Shown here: positions 16,359-24,698 of the stretch, in pieces | How positions within the stretch are numbered: the stretch's first letter is position 1 | Layout: the number at the start of each line of letters is the position of its first letter | DNA from: Methylobacterium goesingense | GTDB lineage: Bacteria > Pseudomonadota > Alphaproteobacteria > Rhizobiales > Beijerinckiaceae | Length of the DNA stretch: 32,296 bases | Reading direction: 5' to 3' | Assembly (NCBI RefSeq): GCF_022179225.1 | Contig: NZ_BPQL01000126.1 | Coordinates: 1-32,296, forward strand | The notes under the pieces: model-generated | The model's input: only the letters and a program-made list of their open reading frames with translations | What the model was told of the DNA's origin: nothing | The model's database searches: none | Translations under genes and position numbers: made by a program

Positions 16359-17165
16359 ATAGAGGGTGATGGCGGCGGCGTTCGAGACGTTGATGCTGCG
16401 GATCTCGCCGCTGAACGGGATGCGGGCCAGCACATCGCAATTGTCGCGCGTGCGCTGGCGCAGGCCCTTGCCCTCGGCGCCCAGTACGATCACCGCCGGC
16501 CGCTTCGGACCGATGCTGTCGAGGGCGGTGTCGGCGTCCGAGTCGAGACCGATCCGGGTGAAGCCGCGCTTGCCGAGGTCAACCAGGGCATCCGACAGGT
16601 TACGCACCACGATCAGGGGGACGTGCTCCAGGCCGCCGGAGGCGGATTTGGCGAGGACGCCGGTGGCGTTCGGCGAATGCCGGGCGGTGGTGATGATGCC
16701 CGCGACCCCGAAAGCCGCGGCCGTGCGAACGATGGCGCCGACATTGTGCGGATCGGTGATCTGGTCGAGGGCCAGAAGCAGAACGTCGTCGCCCAGGTCG
16801 TCGAGGTCCGGCCCCGGCAGCGGGTCGGCCTCCAGGTAGAGGCCCTGGTGCACGGCGTCCGGCCCGAGCAAAGCGTTGATGGCGCTGGGGCGCACCATCT
16901 CCGGGTCGATCCGTAGGGTGCCGATCTCCTCGGTGAGCCGCGCCATGGCGTTCTCCGTCGCCAGGAGGCGGTGCAGCTTGCGCCCCTCGTTGGCGAGCGC
17001 CTGCGCCACGGGATGCCAGCCGTACAGCACCACGTGGTCGCCGGAGGCGGCCGCCACGCTCGCTGCCCCACGCTGATTCTGGGCCGGCCCGCGCCGGTAG
17101 GGCCCGCGCGCGAAGCCGGGCTTGGTCGTCCTCGGGCCCGGCGGGCCGTCGCGTCGCGTCGTCAT
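16338..17165 (-). CDS. rlmB: 23S rRNA (guanosine-2'-O)-methyltransferase RlmB-like, SpoU family
   Basis: This 275-residue enzyme methylates a guanosine ribose in the peptidyl transferase region of 23S rRNA (G2251 in E. coli for RlmB). After a basic, disordered N-terminus (about residues 1-40) the RNA-binding L30e-like domain starts at YGWHPVAQAL. The SpoU knot motifs are all present: PHNVGAIVRTAAAFG (about 140), VIVLGAEGKGLR (about 226) and IPFSGEIRSINVSNAAAITLY at the end. TrmH-type tRNA enzymes share these motifs; the N-terminal domain favours RlmB. The gene is divergent from the tRNA-Glu. Confidence 0.88.
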   Translation of the reverse strand: MTTRRDGPPGPRTTKPGFARGPYRRGPAQNQRGAASVAAASGDHVVLYGWHPVAQALANEGRKLHRLLATENAMARLTEEIGTLRIDPEMVRPSAINALLGPDAVHQGLYLEADPLPGPDLDDLGDDVLLLALDQITDPHNVGAIVRTAAAFGVAGIITTARHSPNATGVLAKSASGGLEHVPLIVVRNLSDALVDLGKRGFTRIGLDSDADTALDSIGPKRPAVIVLGAEGKGLRQRTRDNCDVLARIPFSGEIRSINVSNAAAITLYALSPRG

Positions 17166-17280
17166 GGATCACTGGTTCCGCTGTCCGGCCGCCACGGAAA
17201 CGATGGGCACGCCGATGGAGATCCCGACAAACCGGCCGCGGCCAGGTTCGTCAAGCGACAAACGAGTTGCCCGAACCCCG

Positions 17281-17309
17281 TTGCCCCGGCGAAGGAAGCC
17301 GCATATAGA
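17281..17309 (+). promoter_or_regulatory. probable sigma-70 promoter of tRNA-Glu
   Basis: TTGCCC (17281-17286) and TATAGA (17304-17309) are separated by 17 bases, and each keeps four of six consensus positions. The tRNA starts 16 bases after the -10 box, a sensible distance for a short 5' leader. Confidence 0.65.
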
Positions 17310-17325
17310 ACCCCTCGCCGCAGCA

Positions 17326-17401
17326 GCGCCCTTCGTCTAGCGGTCCAGGACGTCGCCCTTTCACGGCGAAAACACGGGTTCGATTCCCGTAGGGCGCGCC
17401 A
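17326..17401 (+). tRNA. tRNA-Glu (anticodon TTC)
   Basis: The 76-base gene includes an encoded CCA. The acceptor stem pairs GCGCCCT with AGGGCGC, followed by a G discriminator. The anticodon arm is TCGCC / CTTTCAC / GGCGA with TTC at 17360-17362, and the T arm is ACGGG-TTCGATT-CCCGT. The D-arm (CGTCTAGCGG-TCCAGGACG) resembles other bacterial tRNA-Glu genes. Its 3' end abuts a transposase remnant and the start of the polysaccharide locus. Confidence 0.95.
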
Positions 17402-17512
17402 GCAGGCCTTTACCTCTCCCCATCCTCTGCAACGTCGTGATGGTCGCGAAGACGTTCGCGTTTCGATAGGCATTCGACTGCGCCGTGTTTCCAGGCGGCT
17501 CCGGCTCTTCGG

Positions 17513-17967
17513 ATGGAGCCTGGACGAATGCCGAAGCGCGGCCCACCGTTTTTGCCCGAGCTTCACGAGCGCGCGGCTGCCGTCGATGGCGACGGCCATC
17601 GTGAAAAACTCGGCGTGGATGTCGGTCCTTCCGCGGCCGAGGCGTTCTGGACCGCATTCCTGCTCAAGCTCACCCGACGCGGCCGAGGTGCCGTGTCGCG
17701 CGGTCTGCGATCAAGCGAGCCCCGAAGTTCCCCGAGCCAGCCGCGCCGATGGATATGGGCGACCCTGATGCGTCGGCCCGCCCACGCTTTCCTCCTGAGC
17801 AGCGGAACACACCCCACAACACGAACCCGCTGAAGCGCTTCGCCGGCGCGACCCTGCGGAAACCGGACGACGACAGGGCCGTCCAGTGGTCCCTCGCGAT
17901 GATCCTGGACGGCATCGCTCCGATCGAGGGCGATCTCTCCGTCGGCTCGACCATCCTCGCAGTCTGA
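17513..17967 (+). pseudogene. IS256-family transposase remnant
   Basis: Two fragments in different frames recall the IS256 transposase. The first (17567-17683) reads VDGDGHREKLGVDVGPSAAE then AFWTAFLLKLTRRG, matching the usual DGRREVLGMDIGPSEAE-FW-EFL-KL-RRG block. The second (17806-17967) reads NTNPLKRFAG, then DDRAVQWSLAMILDGIAP and a short end, matching the C-terminal STNPLERLN and D-WAVQ-RYM-LE block. The intervening 123 bases are far shorter than in an intact gene, and the N-terminal catalytic part is absent, so this is a decayed, internally deleted copy. No terminal inverted repeats or target duplication were identified. Confidence 0.72.
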
Positions 17968-18334
17968 TCCTCCCGGCCCGAGCGGTGATCGTGGTGGACC
18001 GCCGAGAGCAGCGCCACGTCCCGTGGCACGAGCTCGAGCGAGATCACCTGCATGCGAGCGAGGACACATTCTGGCCACATCGGACCTTATGAACTGTTAT
18101 TGCCTAGCTAATCAAATACAGAAAGGTAGTAAGAATTTAATCAAGAGACATATACGCACTTACTAGGATATTATTTCTAGTAATCAGAGAAATCCAAAGC
18201 TTATATCTCGGTGTGGTTCGGATCGATTACGCCTAAAATCATGAATATAAGCAAAACATGGGATAATTGTCGATTTTACGAGCGCACGACTAAGCGCCGC
18301 CCTGCAACCAAACTTCGCTCAATGAAAGTTATTG
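17968..18334. other. AT-rich non-coding region upstream of the first beta-helix gene
   Basis: By hand count 18091-18300 has 78 G or C in 210 bases, about 37%, against clearly GC-rich DNA on both sides. No intact gene was seen; a 77-codon plus-strand frame at 18211-18444 overlaps the next gene out of frame and is Arg/Ser-rich. The region must hold the promoter and leader of the beta-helix gene and may be foreign DNA or a bound regulatory region. Confidence 0.7.
18127..18183. promoter_or_regulatory. three TAGTAA-type inverted repeats, possible operator
   Basis: TAGTAAG (18127-18133), CTTACTAG (18159-18166) and CTAGTAA (18177-18183) form one perfect 7-base inverted repeat with a 10-base spacer (18160-18166 with 18177-18183) and a second, wider one (18127-18133 with 18159-18165). 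Such a set could be binding sites for a dimeric regulator about 150-200 bases upstream of the beta-helix gene, or a fold-back at an insertion edge. Chance is possible in AT-rich sequence. Confidence 0.35.
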
Positions 18335-19969
18335 ATGGCCAATACATTTTACGTTTCTCCGACCGGCTCGGACTCTCAATCGGGCACGTTGGAAAGTCCT
18401 TTCGCCTCACTGGAATATGCTCACGACAGGGCACAACCCGGTGACACGATCCTTCTCCGCGGAGGGGTCTACACGCCGCTTTCAAGCATCGATCTGACGA
18501 AAGACGGTGTCAGCGGCAAGTTGATCACAGTCTCGAGCTACCCTGGCGAGCACGCCGTCTTGGACGGCTCTCGTATGCCTGAGGGCGAATACGTTCTGAA
18601 TATGAAGGACGCGTCCTGGAACCACCTCGTCGGGATCGAGATCCGCAACGGTCCCGAAGGTGGCTTGATCATGCAGGGTGACTCGCACGACAACATCATC
18701 GAGCGGCTCGACGTGCATAACAACGGCACGCTTTCGGAGTGGGATGGCAAGGGCGTCTCGCTCTACGGAGCGGGCGGCAACAACCTTCTCCTGAACAACG
18801 ACTCGCATGACAATCACGACCTGCGCGGTGACAACGCCGACGGGTTCCAGATCAGCAGCACCGGCCAGGGCAACGTGCTGAGTGGCAATCGCGCCTGGAG
18901 CAACTCGGACGACGGTTTCGACCTGTTCAACGTACAGGACGGCACGCAGGCCGGGACGGTCCGCCTGGAGAGCAACTGGGCATTCGGCAACGGCGTCGAT
19001 GCCTCGGGCAACCATGTGGGGGACGGCAACGGCTTCAAGCTCGGCGGCCAGCGTCCGGGCGCGGGGAGCGAGTCGGGGGGGCACACCCTCGTCAACAACG
19101 TGGCCTGGGACAATCTGGGGAGCGGGTTCGACGAGAACGGCGCCACCGCGCCCACCACACTGGATGGCAACACCGCCCACGACAATGGGAGCTACAATTT
19201 CGGCTTCTGGGAGCAGAACAACACGTTCCAGGGTGACGTTGCTTACGGCTCCGGCAAGCTCGCAGTCTCGGGCTCGTCCACCGGCAGCTCCTGGGACGCC
19301 AACGCGGCGCCCGTTACGGTCGATGCGATGACCGATGCCGAAGGCCGCGCCGCGCGGGGCAGCGACGGGTCTTTGCCGGGCATGTCCGCCGCGACCGCGA
19401 CCGCGACGGAGACGGTCACGGCCCCGACCTCCGCCGCGACGGCAACCGCGACCGCGACGGAGACGGTCGCGTCCCCGACGTCCGCCGTGGCGTCTGTGTC
19501 GAACACGCCCGCGCCCGTCGCACCCAGCAGCGAGGACGTCACGAAGCATAAGGTGACCGGCACATCCGGTGACGACATGCTGTACGGCACTGCGTCCGCC
19601 GACCGGATCTCGGGCGGGGCCGGGAACGACGTGCTCCACGGGGGCGCCGGCGACGACATACTGAGGGGTGGTTCCGGCAACGACGTGCTCTTCGGTGGTG
19701 GCGGGAACGATGTGCTCCACGGGGGGCGCGGTGCCGACACGTTCGTGTTCGGGGCCGTGGCCGGTCAAGTCGGCGGGACGGCGACCGTGCGCGACTTCCA
19801 ACCAGGCCTCGATAAACTCGCGCTCACAGACGGGATCACGCTCGCGTCGTTCCACGCGTTCGACAGCCACGGCTCCGGCGCGCACAACCTGGCGCTCGAC
19901 TTGAGCGATGGTCAGAGCATTCACGTCATGGGCGTGACCGAGGCCAGCCCGTGGGACTGGTTCGCCTGA
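18335..19969 (+). CDS. RTX-tailed parallel beta-helix protein, polysaccharide lyase family 9-like
   Basis: This is a 544-residue protein. The ATG at 18335 follows a TTG that could also serve as a start. There is no signal peptide. The right-handed parallel beta-helix (about residues 3-330) begins TFYVSPTGSDSQSG, with repeated asparagine-rich turns. NADGFQIS (about 168), DDGFD (about 193) and GDGNGFKLGG (Lys about 235) correspond to the calcium-binding and catalytic-lysine region of PL9 lyases. After an Ala/Thr linker (about 350-385) come RTX nonapeptides (GGAGNDVLH-type, five units, about 425-470) and a terminal domain. The RTX end and missing signal imply type I secretion with calcium-dependent folding. 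The substrate is probably the locus polysaccharide. Bacterial PL9 homologs without proven lyase activity exist. Confidence 0.82.
   Translation: MANTFYVSPTGSDSQSGTLESPFASLEYAHDRAQPGDTILLRGGVYTPLSSIDLTKDGVSGKLITVSSYPGEHAVLDGSRMPEGEYVLNMKDASWNHLVGIEIRNGPEGGLIMQGDSHDNIIERLDVHNNGTLSEWDGKGVSLYGAGGNNLLLNNDSHDNHDLRGDNADGFQISSTGQGNVLSGNRAWSNSDDGFDLFNVQDGTQAGTVRLESNWAFGNGVDASGNHVGDGNGFKLGGQRPGAGSESGGHTLVNNVAWDNLGSGFDENGATAPTTLDGNTAHDNGSYNFGFWEQNNTFQGDVAYGSGKLAVSGSSTGSSWDANAAPVTVDAMTDAEGRAARGSDGSLPGMSAATATATETVTAPTSAATATATATETVASPTSAVASVSNTPAPVAPSSEDVTKHKVTGTSGDDMLYGTASADRISGGAGNDVLHGGAGDDILRGGSGNDVLFGGGGNDVLHGGRGADTFVFGAVAGQVGGTATVRDFQPGLDKLALTDGITLASFHAFDSHGSGAHNLALDLSDGQSIHVMGVTEASPWDWFA
19385..19490 (+). 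repeat. imperfect tandem repeat coding an Ala/Thr linker
   Basis: Two copies of a 51-base unit (GAGACGGTC at 19409 and again at 19460) encode ATATATETVTAPTSA and the closely related ATATATETVASPTSA. It separates the beta-helix from the RTX region. The high identity suggests recent or ongoing repeat-length change. Confidence 0.7.
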
Positions 19970-21623
19970 TCGGCGCGAGACCGGGGGCCGGGGCGACCAG
20001 CCCCGCCGCTTGAGGCTCAGGGTCGCCGTGCGACCTGCCCGGCGAGCGAAGTCTCTCCAGCAGCCACCGGACGAGGGCAGCCGCCCTCGTCCGGTCGGAG
20101 GCAGAGAGGAGGAGACCCCAGGATAGCCCGGCATAGCCGAGCGACAGGGCCGTGGCCGTCATGGCGAGCGCTGGCCAGGTCCTGGGCGGCCAAGTCGTCG
20201 CGATCAGGAACCCGGACAGGGACAGGCCGACGAGCATGAGTACGCCGCCCGCGAGCGGGCGGATGAAGACCCAGGGCGACAGGCCGAGTACGCGGGCGGC
20301 GCAGGTGGAGAGCACGGCCGTGTTCCGTAAGGTCCAGACGAACGCGCAGGCGCCCGCCACGCCCGCGACGCCCCAGCCGCCCCAACGGGCCGCGCTCACC
20401 GCCAGCACGATGTAGGCCACACCGCACGCGACGGTCACCAGCCCTTGCAGACGCATCTTGTCGTAGGCCGTGAAGATGTAGCCGACGGGGCGAAGCGCCA
20501 GATTGATCGTGAGGTGCCCGACGAGCAGCGCCAGCACGATGTGCATGCCGGCGAAATCCGGTCCGAGCCAGAGCGTCAGCAGGGGCTTGCCCAAACCGCA
20601 GATCAGGCCGGCCGGCAAGGCGAGCCCGAGCGCCAGGAGCCGCGCTGCATCGGTGACCAGATTCCGGATGCCCTCGGTGTTCCGGGCGGCGTAACGCGCC
20701 ATGATGAGGGGCGCGAGCAGGGGCAGCACGATCTCCGCAACGGTGTGGACGAGGAGCGGAATGAGCAGGATGGCTCCGTAGCGCCCCGTCGCCTCCGGCC
20801 CGAACATGAGGTTGATGACGAGCAGATCGGCGTGCATCAACATGAGAAGGCCGAGCATGTTGATTGCGGACCAACCCGTCATCCGGAAGAGCCGGCGCAC
20901 GCAGGCGTGGTCGGCTGCCCCGGGGGCGAAGCGCAGGGTCGGCGTCAGGTGGCGCCAGACCGCGACGTCGATGGCGAGCCCGAGGGCCGCGGAGGCCATC
21001 AGACCGGCTCCGACGTGCCACAGGCTCGCGGGCCAGAGGGCGAAGCAGACGGCAACGACCCCGATGCGCGCCGCCATCGACGCCCCACGCCCCAGATTGC
21101 GCAGGTCGAAGCGGTGGGCGATGGCGCTGGACGTACTGAAAAGGCCCGTCAGCAGGCCAGCCAGTAGGGTGCAGGCGGTACCTGCGAACAGGAACTGCGT
21201 CGCGCGGTCCAGGCCGGGCGGCACAGCCAGCGTGTAGGGGAGCAGGAGGGTGAAGGCACCGAACGGAACCATCAGGAGGCCGCAGGCCAGGAGCGTGAGC
21301 AGCGAAGCGCTAGCGAAGGTTCGACGCGCCGCTTCCGCGTCGCCCCGGTTCAAGTCGATGGCGAGGTAGCGGAAATAGGCGGTGTAGAGGCTCTCCGAGA
21401 CCACGATGGCGTACATCACCACCGAATTCGCCAGCGGCACCATCCCGTAGGCGGCCACACCGAGATGACGCACCAGGAACGGCACGTACCACAGCATGAG
21501 TCCCGTGCTCAGGACGAAGTAGGCCAGGTTGGAGGCGACGTTCACGCCGAAGCGGTGCGTGGTGGCGCCGTCGTCCGGACGCGGCAACCCGGGCGGAGTG
21601 GCTGGGGGCGCCGGCTCAGACAC
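19926..21623 (-). CDS. Wzx-like oligosaccharide flippase (MOP superfamily)
   Basis: This 565-residue integral membrane protein has about 12-14 hydrophobic helices, starting near residue 26 (NVASNLAYFVLSTGLMLWYV) with VRHLGVAAYGMVPLANSVV as the usual second-helix segment of Wzx/RfbX proteins. It would move lipid-linked repeat units across the inner membrane. GTG is the start, with GGAGG upstream inside the end of the polymerase gene, and the two reading frames overlap by eight bases. The polar C-terminal tail is Arg/Pro-rich. The last 44 bases overlap the 3' end of the convergent beta-helix gene. Confidence 0.85.
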   Translation of the reverse strand: MSEPAPPATPPGLPRPDDGATTHRFGVNVASNLAYFVLSTGLMLWYVPFLVRHLGVAAYGMVPLANSVVMYAIVVSESLYTAYFRYLAIDLNRGDAEAARRTFASASLLTLLACGLLMVPFGAFTLLLPYTLAVPPGLDRATQFLFAGTACTLLAGLLTGLFSTSSAIAHRFDLRNLGRGASMAARIGVVAVCFALWPASLWHVGAGLMASAALGLAIDVAVWRHLTPTLRFAPGAADHACVRRLFRMTGWSAINMLGLLMLMHADLLVINLMFGPEATGRYGAILLIPLLVHTVAEIVLPLLAPLIMARYAARNTEGIRNLVTDAARLLALGLALPAGLICGLGKPLLTLWLGPDFAGMHIVLALLVGHLTINLALRPVGYIFTAYDKMRLQGLVTVACGVAYIVLAVSAARWGGWGVAGVAGACAFVWTLRNTAVLSTCAARVLGLSPWVFIRPLAGGVLMLVGLSLSGFLIATTWPPRTWPALAMTATALSLGYAGLSWGLLLSASDRTRAAALVRWLLERLRSPGRSHGDPEPQAAGLVAPAPGLAPIRRTSPTGWPRSRP

Positions 21624-23031
21624 TGGACGTCCCTCCGCCGGCCCGATGTTGTCGCGGCGCCTTCGGGCCTCCGCCCCTGGCAGCCGTGAGGTGCGCCGGG
21701 ATGAGCATCAGCGCGAGCAGCAGGATCAGGGTCGGGTGGTGCTTCATCCCCCCCGCCTTGAACCAGGATACGACGAACCCCACCGCGACCCCGATCACGA
21801 CCGGATAGTAGCCGGGGGGGGCGCCGAGGCCGAGCCAGCGGCGCCGGGAGGTCGCGAAGGTCCAGACGGCGCTGCCCAGCATGAGGACGTAGAGGACGAG
21901 ACCGAACAGGCCGGTATCGACGGCGATCTCCAGGAACGGCTGGTGGCTCGGTAGGTCGATGCGATGATTGAACGTCCCGGTCGCGGCGGCCATGTAGGCG
22001 TGCAGAGCGAAGGGACCGTTCCCGACCCCTCCGCCGGTCCACGGGTGATCCCGGATGAAGTCGAGGCTCGCGGCCCAGAGGGGGGCCCGCCCACCCAGTT
22101 CACTCCCCTCCTCTTCCCCGACACGGTGCAGGACCACGTCCAGAACAAAGGGCGCCACCACGAGCAGGGCGACCAGAACACCGAGGCCGGCGATGCCCCA
22201 GGGGCGCACCGAGCGGGAGAACAGGAACAGGAACAGGACGATGAGAAGGGAGAGCGCGCTGCCACGCGATCCGCTCAGCGCGACGAAGGCCAGGGTGAGC
22301 AGGAGGTAAACGACGCTGAGGGCCATCAGCACCGCACGCCGGCCGCCGCTGGCGCGCATGACGGGCCACATGGCTCCCGGAAGTCCCACGATGAGCAGGA
22401 TTCCATACATGTTCTCGTTGATCCCCAGCACCTGAAGCCGGGTCGTGAAGTCGTAGCTGGTCAGCGTGACCGTGAAGAGGCCGGCGAGGATCAGAAGCCA
22501 GCCGGCCAGCCCGAGAGTGAGCATCAGGGCATCGATGCCCTCGAGCGACCGTGTGCGTTGCAGCAGTAGGAAGAGCAACAGGAAGGACATTGTCCAGGCG
22601 ATGAGGGCGCGCCGGCCCTCGACGAGGTCGGGCGCCCACAAGAGCGAGATGCTGGCCCACAGGATGCAAATCCCGAGGAGCAGCAGCGTGCCGTTCCACG
22701 CCATCGGATCCCGCCGCAGCCCGTCCGCGAGAAGCCACGAAGCCAGTGCCGCCAGGCATGCTCCGTTGGTGGCCAGGGTGTGGAACGGTTCGACCTGAAG
22801 CGCGGGCGGCATCACCAGCAGGACGAACCAGCCGTGAAGCGAGAGGCTCGGACGAACGATCAGAAAGAGGCCTGCCGTCCCGGCCGCCGCGCCCGCGATC
22901 AAGAGCAGCGACAGGTCCGGGATCGAGGCTGCAAAGAGCACCAGGGCGGCCGCGAGAACGGGTGCGGCGAGGAAGGCCAGGGCGATCAGGACAGACGCGC
23001 GACTCGGTCTTGAGGCGTATGTGATGGCCAT
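21616..23031 (-). CDS. O-antigen polymerase/ligase-like membrane protein (Wzy/WaaL family)
   Basis: This is a 471-residue protein with about 11-12 predicted transmembrane helices and one large periplasmic loop. The loop (about 300-375) carries GGRAPLWAASLDFIRDHPWT, then GGGVGNGPF and SHQPFLEIAVDTGLFGLVLY, which is the Wzy_C / O-antigen ligase signature. The GSRGS segment near 255 is also typical. It would polymerise or ligate repeat units made by the neighbouring glycosyltransferases. Because it pairs with a Wzx-like flippase, the polymerase role is favoured over ligase. It is 41 bases from the preceding glycosyltransferase stop and probably shares that transcript. Confidence 0.82.
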   Translation of the reverse strand: MAITYASRPSRASVLIALAFLAAPVLAAALVLFAASIPDLSLLLIAGAAAGTAGLFLIVRPSLSLHGWFVLLVMPPALQVEPFHTLATNGACLAALASWLLADGLRRDPMAWNGTLLLLGICILWASISLLWAPDLVEGRRALIAWTMSFLLLFLLLQRTRSLEGIDALMLTLGLAGWLLILAGLFTVTLTSYDFTTRLQVLGINENMYGILLIVGLPGAMWPVMRASGGRRAVLMALSVVYLLLTLAFVALSGSRGSALSLLIVLFLFLFSRSVRPWGIAGLGVLVALLVVAPFVLDVVLHRVGEEEGSELGGRAPLWAASLDFIRDHPWTGGGVGNGPFALHAYMAAATGTFNHRIDLPSHQPFLEIAVDTGLFGLVLYVLMLGSAVWTFATSRRRWLGLGAPPGYYPVVIGVAVGFVVSWFKAGGMKHHPTLILLLALMLIPAHLTAARGGGPKAPRQHRAGGGTSSV

Positions 23032-23072
23032 GCGGGCTCCGTGCGGGCTCGAGCTGATGTCGCGACCTGGCT

Positions 23073-24455
23073 TCAGCGTACTTCGTCGAGGGATCGCGCC
23101 ACTCCGGTCGGGGCCGGGGCCGCATCACCTGCGGATGCTCCACCGACGGGGCGCCCCTGCGGGCGGCCAGGGCTGGCGGCCAAGGCGCCCAGCGCCGCGC
23201 AGACCACGTCGCTGCCGTGCCAGCGGCGCACATAAGCGAGGCCGGCCTTGCCGAGGCTGCGGTTCAGCCGATCGTCGAGCGCCAGACGCAGGATGTCCTC
23301 GCGCAGGACCGTCATGGAACGGCTGACCCGCCCGAGCCCGCGTTCACGAATCACGCCCCCGGGGTCCACGCCGAGCGAGACCACCGGCACGCCCATCGAC
23401 CAGGCCTCCAGCATCGTGTTCGGGAAGCCCTCCCTGTCGGAGGTGTTGACCAGGACGCGGCTGCGCGCGAGGCAGTCCAAGACGTCCTCGGTGCGCAGGG
23501 CGCCGAGCCATTCGAGGTTGGCCAGCGTGGCCATACCCTCCTCCAGGGGGATGCGAGCCCGCTCCTCCACCGTCGGGTCGAACCCGCCCACCACCGCGAA
23601 GCGCATCCCCGGTAGCGACCGGGCCAGGTCCAGGAACAGGTCCAGCCGCTTCTCGTGGCGGATCTTGGCCACCCACACGACGTCGATGACGGCCGCTTCG
23701 AAGGGGCGCGGCTCCTCGCGTACCCTGCGCACGAGGTTCGGTACCCATGTCAGGCGGCTCGCCGCGGCAGGGCCGGCCAAGACGGCCTGATGCCGATGCT
23801 GGACTGCGATGACGTGTGCGCTGCGCAAGCCGAGGCCGTACAGGGGCGCGTGGAACCACCGCCGGTGGTCGTAGGCCGTCCGGGCATCGGCGTGCGCATC
23901 GTGGGCCAGCGCGTAGACGAAGCGCGAGCCCGGTTGAATGCGCGCGTACAGACCCATCAGCCACAGGAAGTCGTCGGGCAGGCGCGCGTAGAGCCCGTCG
24001 GGCCGGAGACGTTTGAGGGTCCGCCAGAAGCGGACGAGGCTCGCCGGGCGGCGCCAGGCCGGGGCCGCGTCGATGCAGGTGATACCAGCCACGATCCGGT
24101 CGGGCGCTGGCTTCCCACCCTCGCCGTAGATCATCGTGACCGCGTGGCCACGCTCGGAGAGCGCGCGTGCCAGGTGGGCCACCTGGGCTTCCGCACCGCC
24201 TGCGGAACGCGAGTCGCCGAGGAGCGTGTCGAGCGAGCGGAAGCCTGGTGAGAAGAAGCACCAGCGCCGGTGTGCCCCTTCCGCTTCCGTCACGGAGGGC
24301 GGGGAAGCAACCGTGGCCTGAGGCATGCCGGAGGCCGCGTCGTGGGCCGTACCGTGGGCCGAAGCCGCTTCGTGCGTCGGGTTCTGAGGCCGTTCCGGAT
24401 CGAAGGCTTCGGGAAGGCGGCGGGCGTGCGCCCGGTCATAGGAGGTGCTCGGCAT
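23073..24455 (-). CDS. GT4-type glycosyltransferase
   Basis: This 460-residue GT-B enzyme starts with a polar extension of about 65 residues before the Rossmann domain (WCFFSPGFRS, SAGGAEAQVAHLARAL). The C-terminal domain has VVWVAKIRHEKRLDLFLDLA (about 263), then LGALRTEDVLDCLARSRVLV and the E-x7-E motif region SDREGFPNTMLEAWSMGVPVVS. It would add a sugar to the lipid-linked repeat unit at the cytoplasmic face. The ATG has GAGGAG upstream. It is the first gene of a minus-strand group with the polymerase and flippase and is divergent from the next glycosyltransferase. Donor and acceptor are unknown. Confidence 0.85.
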   Translation of the reverse strand: MPSTSYDRAHARRLPEAFDPERPQNPTHEAASAHGTAHDAASGMPQATVASPPSVTEAEGAHRRWCFFSPGFRSLDTLLGDSRSAGGAEAQVAHLARALSERGHAVTMIYGEGGKPAPDRIVAGITCIDAAPAWRRPASLVRFWRTLKRLRPDGLYARLPDDFLWLMGLYARIQPGSRFVYALAHDAHADARTAYDHRRWFHAPLYGLGLRSAHVIAVQHRHQAVLAGPAAASRLTWVPNLVRRVREEPRPFEAAVIDVVWVAKIRHEKRLDLFLDLARSLPGMRFAVVGGFDPTVEERARIPLEEGMATLANLEWLGALRTEDVLDCLARSRVLVNTSDREGFPNTMLEAWSMGVPVVSLGVDPGGVIRERGLGRVSRSMTVLREDILRLALDDRLNRSLGKAGLAYVRRWHGSDVVCAALGALAASPGRPQGRPVGGASAGDAAPAPTGVARSLDEVR

Positions 24456-24698
24456 CGGCGCTCCTCATCGCCCGGATCCCCAGGTTCACTCGATGTCTCG
24501 AGGTCGGGCTTGGCGGTCTCGCACTGGAGCCTGCTTAGTCGGCAGGTCGGCTCCCGAAGTGATGGCCGTCAGTTTCCGGGCTCGGCACCTCCGCCAATTT
24601 GGCCCCGGCGCCGAGGCGACAGTGCCGGAATGCGCGCCGGTCATCGCGGCGCCGATGTCCGCTTCCGACGTCGCCATCGAACGAAGGACGGTGTGCTG
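24456..24698. promoter_or_regulatory. divergent promoter region inside the polysaccharide locus
   Basis: This 243-base gap between divergent glycosyltransferase genes should contain promoters for both the polymerase/flippase group and the CapK/glycosyltransferase group. No strong consensus boxes or hairpins were found by eye. Confidence 0.45.

Noticed and set aside
17670..18080. Minus-strand 136-codon frame opposite the transposase remnant
   Set aside because: The plus strand matches IS256 transposase blocks, so the minus frame is best explained as its shadow.
18211..18444. Plus-strand 77-codon frame in and after the AT-rich block
   Set aside because: It overlaps the beta-helix gene out of frame, and its second half is simply the shifted reading of that gene.
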